From JAVKFY01 sp040223615 (lineage in GTDB: Bacteria > Pseudomonadota > Alphaproteobacteria > GCA-2731375), in assembly GCA_040223615.1 (NCBI GenBank), contig JAVKFY010000077.1:11083-75082 (forward strand): DNA of 64,000 nt, written 5' to 3'. This document shows positions 16,490-25,011 of this stretch, one piece after another; the stretch's first letter is position 1; each line of letters starts with the position of its first letter. Position numbers and translations under genes: made by a program. A model generated the notes under the pieces. It ran no database searches, was not told the origin of the DNA, and was given only the letters and a program-made list of their open reading frames with translations.

Positions 16490-17559
16490 GCCGCGTCGTC
16501 CGCTTCGATCACCAGCACGTGGATGAAGCGGTAGATCCAGTCGGCCGCATCCGACGCCAGCAGCGGAATCCGCCGTTCGGCGCGGTCCGATTCGATCACC
16601 ACGGCGGACAGGTCCAGGGCGGTGCCGAAGCCGCCGCGCTGCTCCTTGCGCACCTGTTCGACGTCGTCGACCGGGAATTCGGTGCGCGCGTAGGTCGTGC
16701 CGCCGATCCGGGCGGCGACCCGCAACCGGCCATCGGCCAGCGCCACCAGGTGGTTGGCGTGCTGGCGCCAGACGTAAGCCGCCAGCGGCGCCACCAGCGT
16801 CAGCAGCGGCCACGGCGTCCATTCGATCAGCGCGACGATGGCGCCGAGCACCGGAATCGCGAGGCTGATGTAGAAGGCACCGCGCCAGACGATCTCCGGC
16901 GGCCGAACCGTGGCGCTGAGCGGCGCCGCGGCGCTCCAGGCGACGTCCTCGGGCGGCAGGGTGAAGCTGTCCTCCGGCACCTCGCGGCGGCCTTCGCGGG
17001 CCAGGTCGCGCAACGACTTGTCGACGTCGGCGGCCTCGCGGCGCAGCACCTCGCCATTGTCCAGCTCGCGCAGCGCCGGCAGGCCCAGCGCGGCCGCCGC
17101 GCCTTCCCAGCAACCGCGCAGGCCTTTTTCGGTGCGCCGGAACAGAAGCGGTACGGTGCGGTCGGGATCGCGAGCATGCTTCAGGTCGAGGAAATAGACC
17201 CGGTGGCTGCTGTTCTTGGAACGGCGGATCTGCTCGCGCCACATCACGCCCTCGTAGGCGTCGAGCGGCTCGGTCCAGCGGTCCTTGCCACGGGTCCGCG
17301 CGACGCCGGTGCGGTCGACCGTGAAGCCGAGCTTCTTGTAGCGGCCGAGCACGCGCAGCAGCACTTCCAGCAGCACGATGCCGCCGAGGCCCGCGCCGGC
17401 CCCCAATATGGCGCTGTCCTTGTCACCGTCGAGATACGAGGTGGCGGCGAAGATACCGGCGAAGACCAGCACCACGAACTGGAAGAACCGGCCCAGCGCC
17501 CAGCTCCGCTCGTGGCGCACCTCGATCGGCAGCGTGGCGAAGTGATCGCGTGTCAGCAT
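16486..17559 (-). CDS. Hypothetical multi-pass membrane protein
   Basis: A 357-residue protein with two N-terminal transmembrane helices (about residues 24-42 and 52-70), a charged cytoplasmic region of around 130 residues, and two more helices near residues 225-275. It ends in a PH-like soluble segment. I do not recognise the family. The helix-soluble-helix layout resembles bPH-type membrane proteins, but that is a guess. It is divergent from the quinone-oxidoreductase gene across about 170 bp. Confidence 0.7.
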   Translation of the reverse strand: MLTRDHFATLPIEVRHERSWALGRFFQFVVLVFAGIFAATSYLDGDKDSAILGAGAGLGGIVLLEVLLRVLGRYKKLGFTVDRTGVARTRGKDRWTEPLDAYEGVMWREQIRRSKNSSHRVYFLDLKHARDPDRTVPLLFRRTEKGLRGCWEGAAAALGLPALRELDNGEVLRREAADVDKSLRDLAREGRREVPEDSFTLPPEDVAWSAAAPLSATVRPPEIVWRGAFYISLAIPVLGAIVALIEWTPWPLLTLVAPLAAYVWRQHANHLVALADGRLRVAARIGGTTYARTEFPVDDVEQVRKEQRGGFGTALDLSAVVIESDRAERRIPLLASDAADWIYRFIHVLVIEADDAA

Positions 17560-17727
17560 GGCGGCGGCCTTTGGCTGGCCTGTCGGCGCGGCTACAGTGG
17601 CCTGGCGAGCATAGCAAAGGCCGCCGCGACGGCATCCGTCCTTGCCGTCGCTGGTCGCTGCGAGACGGCTTCGATTGACATTTCAAACGTGATCGACTGA
17701 CATTTCCTGAACAGCGGAGGGCAAATC
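17560..17727. other. Divergent intergenic region
   Basis: A 168-bp gap between two divergent genes. It must hold the promoters of the membrane protein (minus) and of the oxidoreductase-TRAP operon (plus). GGAGGG precedes the ATG at 17728. No clear operator palindrome was seen. Confidence 0.4.
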
Positions 17728-18741
17728 ATGCGCGCCGTCGTCGCCTACGGGCACGGTGATCTGGACGACCTGAAGTACGAAACCGGCTACCGCGATCCGG
17801 AGCCGGGCGCCGACGAGGTGATCCTGCGGGTGCGCGCCTGCTCGATGAACTACCACGACCTGTTCACGCTGCGCGGCATGCCGGGGATCAAGATCGGCTT
17901 CCCTCGGATCATGGGCATCGACGTCGCCGGCGACGTCGCCGCGTTGGGCAAGGACGTCGCCGGCTGGAAGGTCGGCGACCGGGTCTGCGTCGACCCGATC
18001 GACCGGCACGGCAAGTTCGCCATGATCGGCGAGACCCGCGACGGCGGCCTGGCGGAATATGTCGCGGTCAAGCACTACCAGATGATCGCCCTGCCCGCCG
18101 ACGTCAGCTACGAAGCCGGCGCGGCGCTGCCCACCGCCTACGGCACGGCACACCGCATGATGCTGGAGCGCGGCCAGATCAAGGCCGGCGAGAAGGTGCT
18201 GGTGCTGGGCGCCAGCGGCGGCGTCGGCACCTGCTGCGTGCAGCTCGCCAAGCAGGCCGGCTGCGAGGTCATCGCGGCGGCCAGCACGGAAGAGAAGCTG
18301 GAGAAGCTGAAAGGCATCGGCGCCGACCACGGCATCAACTACGCCTCCACCGACTTCACCAAGGCCATTCACGAGATGTACGGCAAGCCGCGCATCTTCG
18401 GCGAAGGCGGCGTCGACGTGATCGTCAACTTCACCGGCGGCGATACCTGGGTAGCGTCGCTGAAGGCGCTGAGCCGTGGCGGCCGGATGCTGACCTGCGG
18501 CGCCACCGCCGGCTACAGCCCGCAGACCGACATCCGCTACATCTGGACCTTCGAGCATGACATCAAGGGCTCCAACGGCTGGTCGGTGAGCGATATCGAG
18601 GCGCTGCTGGCGATGTGCCAGGACGGCCGCCTGACGCCGGTGATCGACCGCACGCTGCCGTTGACCGAGGGCCGCGAGGCGTTTCGCGTGCTCGACGACC
18701 GCGAGGTGTTCGGCAAAGTGATCGTCTCGCCGGACGCCTAG
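17728..18741 (+). CDS. Zinc-binding alcohol dehydrogenase/quinone oxidoreductase family
   Basis: A 337-residue medium-chain dehydrogenase. The N-terminal GroES-like domain contains CSMNYHDLFTLRG and IMGIDVAGDVAALG, and the Rossmann motif is VLVLGASGGVGTCCVQLAK. The catalytic zinc Cys of alcohol dehydrogenases is replaced (CSMNYHD), so it is closer to quinone-oxidoreductase or acryloyl-CoA-reductase-type members. It probably reduces an enone or enoyl substrate with NADPH. It heads the TRAP/CoA-ligase gene run, with a 112-bp gap before dctP. Confidence 0.88.
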   Translation: MRAVVAYGHGDLDDLKYETGYRDPEPGADEVILRVRACSMNYHDLFTLRGMPGIKIGFPRIMGIDVAGDVAALGKDVAGWKVGDRVCVDPIDRHGKFAMIGETRDGGLAEYVAVKHYQMIALPADVSYEAGAALPTAYGTAHRMMLERGQIKAGEKVLVLGASGGVGTCCVQLAKQAGCEVIAAASTEEKLEKLKGIGADHGINYASTDFTKAIHEMYGKPRIFGEGGVDVIVNFTGGDTWVASLKALSRGGRMLTCGATAGYSPQTDIRYIWTFEHDIKGSNGWSVSDIEALLAMCQDGRLTPVIDRTLPLTEGREAFRVLDDREVFGKVIVSPDA

Positions 18742-18853
18742 ACGTTGCGCATCCGCCCAAGGCCTGCTGTGATGCTGGCCCAAGGGTCGCGATAAAACAA
18801 AAAACGAGGAAGCCGAAGCGTTCCGCTTACCGACCGACGAGGGAGACTTGAGA

Positions 18854-19921
18854 ATGAAGATGCTTAAGGGCCTGGCCCTGGCCGCCGCCGTGGCGACCAG
18901 CGCGAGCGCCGCGCAGGCGGCGGAGTTCAACTGGCGCGTCGCCAACTTCGACAAGGAAACCGGCGCCTACTGGAACAACTTCATCCTGCCCTTCGTGGGC
19001 TACGTGGAGCAGTTCACCGATGGCCGCGTGAAACTCGACCCGCTGCCGGGCGGCACGCTGGGCAACATCTTCAAGATCTACGAGCAGGTCGACGACGGTC
19101 TGGTCGAGATGGCGGTGATGCCGCCGGCCTTCCTGGGCACCAAGGACCCGACCAACGCGATGGTGCTCGGTTTCCCCAGCGGCCTGGGCGTCGATTCGTT
19201 CATCACCTGGTTGTACTACGGCGGCGGCGAGGACCTGCTGCGCGGGCATCGCGCGGACCGCATGAAGATGCATTCCTTCGTGGTCGGCGCCGGCCCGTCG
19301 GAATTCTTCGCCCACAGCCACATTCCGGTGACCAAGGTCGAGGATCTGAAGAACGCCAAGTACCGCACGCTGGGCAACTGGGCCGCGATCGTGAAGTCCG
19401 CCTTCGGCGCCTCGCCGACGACGGTGCCGGGGCCGGAGATCTACGGCATGCTGGAGAAGCGCGGCATCGACATGACCGAATACTCCACGCCGTCGGAGAA
19501 CATGAAGCTGGGCTACCAGGAGGTCGCCGAGTACATCATCTATCCGGGCATCCACGCCGGCGCCTGGGCGTTCGAGGGCGTGGTGAAGCTCGACAAGTGG
19601 GCCGAGCTGCCGGAGGATCTGCAGAAGAAGATCGAGCTGGCCGGGCGCCTGGCGACTTATGAGGGCCTGCAGCGCTTCATCGCCGCCGACCTGGACGCGA
19701 TGGACAAGCTGTCCAAGGGCAAGAACAAGTTCATCCAGCTCAGCCCTGAATTCCAGCAGGCATCGCAGGACGCCGCGCGCGCCTGGGCCAAGGACGTCGC
19801 GGCAAAGGCCGCGGCCGACGGCAACCCGTGGCCGGAGAAGATCATCGCCTCGATCACGTCCTTCCAGGACAAGTATCGGGCGAACTCGAAGTACATGGTG
19901 GTCGACCACCGCGACAAGTAG
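18854..19921 (+). CDS. dctP: TRAP transporter solute-binding protein
   Basis: A 355-residue periplasmic binding protein. A Sec signal of about 23 residues (LALAAAVATSASAAQA) precedes the mature start at AEFNWRVANFDKE. Family features include FTDGRVKLDPLPGGTLGN and YRTLGNWAAIVKSAFGA, a variant of the segment that carries the carboxylate-binding Arg. ATG 18854 is chosen over the upstream TTG 18848 because GAGGGAGA is better spaced. It delivers an organic acid to the DctQ/DctM permease encoded directly downstream. The CoA ligase that follows suggests the cargo is activated after import. Confidence 0.92.
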   Translation: MKMLKGLALAAAVATSASAAQAAEFNWRVANFDKETGAYWNNFILPFVGYVEQFTDGRVKLDPLPGGTLGNIFKIYEQVDDGLVEMAVMPPAFLGTKDPTNAMVLGFPSGLGVDSFITWLYYGGGEDLLRGHRADRMKMHSFVVGAGPSEFFAHSHIPVTKVEDLKNAKYRTLGNWAAIVKSAFGASPTTVPGPEIYGMLEKRGIDMTEYSTPSENMKLGYQEVAEYIIYPGIHAGAWAFEGVVKLDKWAELPEDLQKKIELAGRLATYEGLQRFIAADLDAMDKLSKGKNKFIQLSPEFQQASQDAARAWAKDVAAKAAADGNPWPEKIIASITSFQDKYRANSKYMVVDHRDK

Positions 19922-19978
19922 CAGTGGTCTCGGGCGGCGCCCGTCTCGCGCGGGCGCCGGTCGCCACACCATGAGTCA

Positions 19979-20554
19979 ATGAGTCATCCAACTCACGTCC
20001 TGCGGGACCGCGTGCTGCCGGCGCTCGACCGGGTCGGCGGTGTGTTCGGCCACGTCGCCATGGCGATGATCGTGCTGCTGATCGTCGCCATGATCTACGA
20101 GGTCGTCGCGCGGAAAGTGTTCAACGCGCCGACCATGTGGGCGATCACCGTCTCCTACATGTTCAACGGCACGTTGTTCCTGATCGGCGCCGCGTTCACG
20201 CTGCACGCCAACCAGCATGTGCGGATCGACTTCCTGTCGACGCGGCTGCCGTTGCGCGTCCAGCACCTGGCCAACGCCGCCTTCTACATCGTGCTGTTCA
20301 TGCCGGCGCTGGGCGTGGCCACCTGGTTCTCCTCGATCAAGGCGTGGGACGCCTATGTCGACGGCGAGCTTGAGGCGATGAGCGCGTGGGAGCCGCTGAT
20401 CTGGCCGTTCCTGGCCGGCATCGCGCTCGGGCTGGCGAGCTTCCTGCTGCAAGTGCTGGTCGAGACCGTGCGTCACCTGATCGGCCTGTGGGACCCGACG
20501 CTGGTGCCCGGTCCGTCGGCGAACGACGCGCCGGCCGCCTCGATGGAAGGCTGA
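19979..20554 (+). CDS. dctQ: TRAP transporter small permease
   Basis: A 191-residue protein with four hydrophobic helices, matching the DctQ subunit. Characteristic segments are MIYEVVARKVFNAPTMWA and NQHVRIDFLSTRLP. It bridges the binding protein and the large permease in the inner membrane. A neighbouring ATGAGTCA at 19971, out of frame, repeats the start context, but the reading frame fixes the start at 19979. It is separated from dctM by five bases. Confidence 0.9.
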   Translation: MSHPTHVLRDRVLPALDRVGGVFGHVAMAMIVLLIVAMIYEVVARKVFNAPTMWAITVSYMFNGTLFLIGAAFTLHANQHVRIDFLSTRLPLRVQHLANAAFYIVLFMPALGVATWFSSIKAWDAYVDGELEAMSAWEPLIWPFLAGIALGLASFLLQVLVETVRHLIGLWDPTLVPGPSANDAPAASMEG

Positions 20555-20559
20555 CCGCG

Positions 20560-21879
20560 ATGTCGAGCGAGACCATGGCGGCGCTGATGTTCCCGGCGCT
20601 GTTCTTCTTCGTGTTCATGGGCATCCCGGTGGCCTTCGCGCTGTTCGCCACCGCCTTCCTGATGGCCTTCCCGGTGTTCGAGTTCAAGGCCGGGCTGCAG
20701 ATCTACGGCGGCATCCAGCACACCGCCTCGCAGTTCATCCTGTCCGCCGTGCCGCCCTTCGTGTTCATGGGCGTGATGCTGGAGAGCTCGGGCATCGCGG
20801 AGCGACTGTTCCGCGCCATGCAGGTCTGGCTCGGCAAGCTCAAGGGTGGCGTGGCGCTGGCGACGCTGGGCATGGCCGCGGTGATCGCCGCCTCGACCGG
20901 CATCGCCGGCGCGGTCGAAGTGGTGATCGGGGTGATGGCGATCCCGATCATGATGCGCTACGCCTACTCCAAGGACCTGATCGCCGGCACGATCTGCGCC
21001 GGCGGCTCGCTCGGCACCATGATCCCGCCCTCCATCGTGGTGGTGATCTACGCCTCGGTCGCCAACCTTTCCGTGGGCAAGCTGTTCGCGGCGGTGCTGC
21101 TGCCGGGCATGCTGATGGTGGCGCTGTTCTTCGGCTACATCTTCGTGCGCACGTGGCTGCGCCCCGACGACGGCCCGCCGGCGCCGGAAGGCACCGAGCT
21201 GTCGCTGGCTGAGAAGCTGAAGGCCACCGCCAGCGGGATCGTGCCGGCCGCCGCCCTGATCGCCGCCGTGCTGGGCGCAATCATCGCCGGCTGGGCGACA
21301 CCGACGGAAGCCGCCTCGGTCGGCGCCATCGGCGCGGTGGTGCTGACGATCTTCTACCGGCGCTTCTCATGGACGGTGCTGTACGACACGCTGCGCCGGA
21401 CGTTGGCGATCAACTGCATGATCCTGCTGATCGTGGTCGGCGGGAACCTGTTCGCCGGCATCTTCCGGCTGCACGGCGGCAACCGGCTGGTCGACGACAT
21501 CGTCGCGATGCTGAACCTGCCGCCGTCGGGCGTGCTGGCGCTGCTGCTGGTGCTGGTGTTCATCGCCGGCTTCATCCTGGACTGGGTCTCGGTGGTGCTG
21601 ATCACGCTGCCGGTGTTCCTGCCGCTGCTGGCGGCGATGGACGCCGATCCGATCTGGTTCGCGGTGCTGATGATCGTGGTGATCCAGACCAGCTACCTGA
21701 CACCGCCGATGGCACCGTCGATCTTCTACCTGCGCTCGATCGCGCCGCCGGAGATCGGCTACGGCGACATGTACAAGGGCGTCGCACCGTTCATCGTGTG
21801 CCAGGTACTGGTGCTGCTGGCCGTCGCGCTGTTCCCGGCGCTGGCGACCTACCTGCCGGCGCAGATGCAAAGCTACTAG
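20560..21879 (+). CDS. dctM: TRAP transporter large permease
   Basis: A 439-residue protein with about twelve transmembrane helices of the DctM type. Motifs include AAVIAASTGIAGAVEVVIG, GTICAGGSLGTMIPPSIV and a late FILDWVSVVLITLPVFLPL. It is the Na+-coupled transport subunit. The proper start is ATG 20560, right after the dctQ stop. It is followed nine bases later by an acyl-CoA ligase with its own GAGGGA site, so the whole set reads as one operon. Confidence 0.93.
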   Translation: MSSETMAALMFPALFFFVFMGIPVAFALFATAFLMAFPVFEFKAGLQIYGGIQHTASQFILSAVPPFVFMGVMLESSGIAERLFRAMQVWLGKLKGGVALATLGMAAVIAASTGIAGAVEVVIGVMAIPIMMRYAYSKDLIAGTICAGGSLGTMIPPSIVVVIYASVANLSVGKLFAAVLLPGMLMVALFFGYIFVRTWLRPDDGPPAPEGTELSLAEKLKATASGIVPAAALIAAVLGAIIAGWATPTEAASVGAIGAVVLTIFYRRFSWTVLYDTLRRTLAINCMILLIVVGGNLFAGIFRLHGGNRLVDDIVAMLNLPPSGVLALLLVLVFIAGFILDWVSVVLITLPVFLPLLAAMDADPIWFAVLMIVVIQTSYLTPPMAPSIFYLRSIAPPEIGYGDMYKGVAPFIVCQVLVLLAVALFPALATYLPAQMQSY

Positions 21880-21888
21880 AGGGATTCG

Positions 21889-23454
21889 ATGAGCGACCCG
21901 AGGACGACCAATCTCGGCTACTGGATGAGCGAGGCGGCGGCGCGCGACCCCGACGCCGTGGCGATCATCGACCTGTTCGGCGAGCAAGAGCGGGTCGTCA
22001 CCTACGGCGAGCTGGAGGCGCGGCTGGACCGCGTCGCCGGCGCACTGCTGGCGGCGGGCTTGCAGACCGGCGACCGGGTGATCCTGTCCTGCGGCAACCG
22101 GGTCGAGTTCGTCGAGGCGATGTTCGGCGCGATGCGCGCCGGCGTGGTGCCGGTGCCGGTGAACACGCGCCAGGGCGCGGCGGTGCTGGACTACATCGCG
22201 GAGAATTGCGGCGCGGTCGGCGCCATTGCCGAGCCCGCCGCGAACGCCCACATCCCCGAGATCGCAAACGCGCGGAACCTGAAGCTCAAGCTCGCCATCG
22301 GCGGCGACGCCGGCACCGCCGGCTGGGATGACTTCGCGACGGCGCGCGACGCCGCCGAACCGGCCGCGCCGCCGGCCCTGCCCGACGACGCACTGTGCTT
22401 CCTGTCCTACACCTCGGGATCGACCGGGCGTCCGAAGGGCGTGCCGCTGACCCACGCCGGGCAGATCTGGTGGCTGCGCTGCTTCCTGGAGAACTGGCCG
22501 CCAGCGCCGGGCACGCGCAACCTGGTGGCGGTGCCGCTGTACCACAAGAACGCGATGGCCGGCGCGGTGAAGCCGCGGCTGGCCAGCGGCGGCTCCTTCG
22601 TGCTGATGCCGGAGTTCAAGGCGCGCCCGTTCCTGGAGGCCGCGGCCAAGTACAAGGTCACCGGTATCGGCGGCGTGCCGACGGTGTTCACGCTGCTGCT
22701 GGAGGAGACCGACCTGCTGGAGTCGCTCGACCTGTCGTCGCTGCAGGTCGCCGTGGTCGGCTCGGCACCGGTGCACGAGCAGCTCGAACAGGACATGGCC
22801 GACAAGCTCGGGGTCGAGGTGATGCAAAGCTACGGCCTGACCGAGGGCGGCCCGGTGATGCTCGGGCCGCCGCTGGACGGCCGGCCGATCCCGCGCGGCT
22901 CGGCCGGCGTCGCCTGGCCGGAGGGCGAGGTCAAGCTGGTGAACAGCGCTGGCGAGGACGACCCGCACGACGGCGAGCTGTGGGTGAAGAATCCCGGCGT
23001 CGCCCCCGGCTATCTCGACCTGCCGGAGGTCAACAAACAACGCTATGTCGACGGCTGGCTGCGCACCGGCGACCTGTTCCACTGCGACGACGACGGCTTC
23101 TACTTCTTCCGCGGCCGGGTCGACGACATGTTCAACTGCGGTGGCGAGAACGTGTATCCGAAGGAGGTGGAGAACCTTCTGCTCAGCCACCCCGACGTGG
23201 TCGATGCCTGCGTGGTGGCGCTGGAGCATCGCTCCAAGGGCCAGGCGCCGGCCGCGCTGGTGGTGCTGCGCGAGGGGGCCACGGCCGACGAGGCCGCGCT
23301 GAAAACCTTCACGCTGCAGAACGGGCCGGCCTACGCGCATCCGCGCCGGCTGCTGCTGAGCGACGAACCGCTGCCGCTGACCGGCGCGCGCAAGGTCGAC
23401 CGGTCCGGCATCGCCAGGGCCCTGGCGGACAAGCTCGGCGTGTTGGGGGATTGA
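21889..23454 (+). CDS. AMP-dependent acyl-CoA synthetase/ligase
   Basis: A 521-residue adenylate-forming ligase. The P-loop is LSYTSGSTGRPKGVPLTH, the A5 region is MQSYGLTEGGPVML, A7 is YVDGWLRTGDLF, A8 is FRGRVDDMFNCGGENVYP, and A10 is LPLTGARKVDRS with the catalytic Lys. It should activate an acid, perhaps the TRAP cargo, as a CoA thioester. The class resembles medium-chain or aromatic acyl ligases. A hotdog thioesterase follows after ten bases. Confidence 0.92.
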   Translation: MSDPRTTNLGYWMSEAAARDPDAVAIIDLFGEQERVVTYGELEARLDRVAGALLAAGLQTGDRVILSCGNRVEFVEAMFGAMRAGVVPVPVNTRQGAAVLDYIAENCGAVGAIAEPAANAHIPEIANARNLKLKLAIGGDAGTAGWDDFATARDAAEPAAPPALPDDALCFLSYTSGSTGRPKGVPLTHAGQIWWLRCFLENWPPAPGTRNLVAVPLYHKNAMAGAVKPRLASGGSFVLMPEFKARPFLEAAAKYKVTGIGGVPTVFTLLLEETDLLESLDLSSLQVAVVGSAPVHEQLEQDMADKLGVEVMQSYGLTEGGPVMLGPPLDGRPIPRGSAGVAWPEGEVKLVNSAGEDDPHDGELWVKNPGVAPGYLDLPEVNKQRYVDGWLRTGDLFHCDDDGFYFFRGRVDDMFNCGGENVYPKEVENLLLSHPDVVDACVVALEHRSKGQAPAALVVLREGATADEAALKTFTLQNGPAYAHPRRLLLSDEPLPLTGARKVDRSGIARALADKLGVLGD

Positions 23455-23464
23455 GGAGAGTAAG

Positions 23465-23890
23465 ATGAGCGACGAAGCGCTGACCGTGGACCAGATCAAC
23501 GCGATGCTCGGCAAGTCGCCGTTCATCTCGTTCATGAACCTGACCTGCACCGGGATCGACCTCGACGCCGGGCCGTCGATCTCGATGACCATGCCGATGC
23601 GCCCGGAATTCGAGCGCGGACCCGGCAGCAACCAGTTCCACGGCGGCCCGATCGCGTCGTTCATCGACACCGTCGGCGACTACGCACTGGTGGTCGGCCT
23701 GAAGGCCGGCGTTCCGACGATCAACTTCCGCGTCGACTATCTGCGACCCGCCTTCGGTCCGTCGATCCGCGGCACCGCCACCGTCCGCCGGGCCGGCCGC
23801 ACCGTCGGCGTGGTCGACATCGACGTGTGGGACGCCAACGACAAGCTGGTCGCCGTCGGCCGCGGCACCTACTCCATCACGCCGGGCTAA
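23465..23890 (+). CDS. PaaI-family hotdog thioesterase
   Basis: A 141-residue hotdog-fold protein. The NQFHGGPIASFIDTVGDYAL segment is the PaaI/YbgC-type active-site helix region, and FRVDYLRPAF follows. It likely hydrolyses the CoA ester of a dead-end intermediate made by the ligase upstream. GAGGAG precedes the ATG. The TAA stop overlaps the stop of the convergent phage holin gene through CTAA at 23887-23890, which marks the left junction of the phage module. Confidence 0.9.
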   Translation: MSDEALTVDQINAMLGKSPFISFMNLTCTGIDLDAGPSISMTMPMRPEFERGPGSNQFHGGPIASFIDTVGDYALVVGLKAGVPTINFRVDYLRPAFGPSIRGTATVRRAGRTVGVVDIDVWDANDKLVAVGRGTYSITPG

Positions 23891-24284
23891 GTTCGGTCGC
23901 GCTGGCCGAGGATCTTCTCGGCGCTGCGGCCGGCGATGTAGCCGCCGACGCCGATGTTGAGCAGCGCCCAGGCGCCCTGCGGCAGGTCCAGGGTCGGCAG
24001 CGCCAGCCCGAGCGCGCGGGCGTAGGGCGCGGCGACGTAGTTGTTGAACAAGATCAGCACGAAGCAGAGCATCAGCAGCGGACGCCAGTTGCGCTGCAGC
24101 CAGCTCTCGCCTTGCGCCTCGGCGACGATCACCGCCTGCGCGGCGGCCAGCGCGCCCTGGTGCGCGGTGATCAGTTCGCGGGTGATGTCGGCTTCGATGC
24201 GCCGGCCTCGTCGGGGTCCGGGAACAGGCGATTGATGACCTGCCCGATCAGGGGCAGCACCGCGGTCAGCACGGGCAACGCCAT
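23887..24284 (-). pseudogene. 3TM (GTA-type) holin gene with an internal frameshift
   Basis: The 3' frame encodes GESWLQRNWRPLLMLCF, two further helices and GVGGYIAGRSAEKI, which match the 3TM holin family found in gene transfer agents and phages. The matching N-terminus (ATG 24284, MALPVLTAVLPLIGQVINRL) is in another frame. Joining the two needs one extra base near 24198-24205, after which IEADITRELITAHQGALAAA continues correctly. Without it only an 81-codon ORF from GTG 24132 is open. Either the gene is broken, or the sequence has an error, or the short form is used. It is the last gene of the phage module. Confidence 0.65.
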
Positions 24285-24322
24285 GCGTCGGTCTCCTTGT
24301 CAGCGATGTGAACGGATGGTGG

Positions 24323-24655
24323 CTAGCGGTTGCGGCGTTGGCGGCGGAGCAGCACGCTGCGCCGCACGAAGCGGGTCGTCTCCTGCTCGAGCAGCCGGGT
24401 CATGCGCCGGGCGAAGTCCATATCGAAGTCGATCGGGATGGTCGGCTCGAAGCCGTGGTTGCCGGGCTCGGCGAGCCAGATGTACTGCGTCGCCGCCTCA
24501 TCGAGATGCACGCGGATGGCCTGCAAGGCGAGGCTCAGCGCGCAGGCCCACTCGTCCTCGCTCACTTGGCGCGGCGCGTAAATGGCAACCACGGCCGGCC
24601 GCTTGCGCCCCTCGACCGTGAGGATCCGCGTCGCGATGACGGTGTCGTCGCTCAA
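24323..24655 (-). CDS. Hypothetical phage-module protein
   Basis: A 110-residue protein I do not recognise. It has mixed alpha/beta character (VIATRILTVEGRKRPAVVAIY), an acidic middle and a strongly basic C-terminus (RRSVLLRRQRRNR). It lies between the holin and a 75-residue basic protein on the same strand. The codon use is like the GC-rich neighbours. Its place in a lysis-like block gives no firm function. Confidence 0.6.
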   Translation of the reverse strand: MSDDTVIATRILTVEGRKRPAVVAIYAPRQVSEDEWACALSLALQAIRVHLDEAATQYIWLAEPGNHGFEPTIPIDFDMDFARRMTRLLEQETTRFVRRSVLLRRQRRNR

Positions 24656-24783
24656 GACACGATCAATCCGTCCTGCCTCGGAACCTTACATTCGCATCCC
24701 ACTACAGATTCCGTGGGTCGCCGTGTCCGGAGGTATCGGTGCCAGCGAAGCCGACCTACAACCGCCTTGCGAACAAAGGGCTT

Positions 24784-25011
24784 CTATTTGGTTTCGCGCT
24801 CGCGATTTTCGCGCTCACGATTTTCGCGCTCGCGAGTTTCGCGAAGCAGCTTGCGTCTCAGCCGAATGATCGCACCACCCAGGAGCAGCCGATCCCGCGC
24901 TTCCTGCGTTTCACAACCGCGAAAATATGCCTCGACTTCAGCTTCCGATAGCTCATCGGCTGGCTTCGACGAAGGCCTCTGCGCCTTGGCTGTATCTTTC
25001 CGGCTTGGCAT
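24784..25011 (-). CDS. Small charged helical protein with RENRE repeats
   Basis: A 75-residue protein with a Lys/Arg-rich N-terminus, an acidic helix (DELSEAEVEAYFRGCETQEA) and a C-terminal tail built of repeats of R-E-N-R-E. The tail is encoded by 15-bp tandem repeats. Its ATG at 25011 lies inside the end of the 557-residue gene, with 59 bases of overlap. Function is unknown; the length and overlap suggest a real small phage gene. Confidence 0.55.
   Translation of the reverse strand: MPSRKDTAKAQRPSSKPADELSEAEVEAYFRGCETQEARDRLLLGGAIIRLRRKLLRETRERENRERENRERETK
24793..24837. repeat. Three 15-bp tandem repeats
   Basis: Units start at 24793, 24808 and 24823 and read TTCGCGCTCGCGATT with one or two changes. 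A partial fourth unit follows. They encode the RENRE tail of the small protein on the minus strand. The array can gain or lose residues in steps of five. Confidence 0.8.

Noticed and set aside
21367..23670. A 767-codon minus-strand frame opposite dctM, the ligase and the thioesterase
   Set aside because: The plus-strand genes have full family motifs; the antisense translation has none and spans three genes.
24793..24837. CRISPR-like array
   Set aside because: The 15-bp units are adjacent without spacers and lie within a coding sequence.
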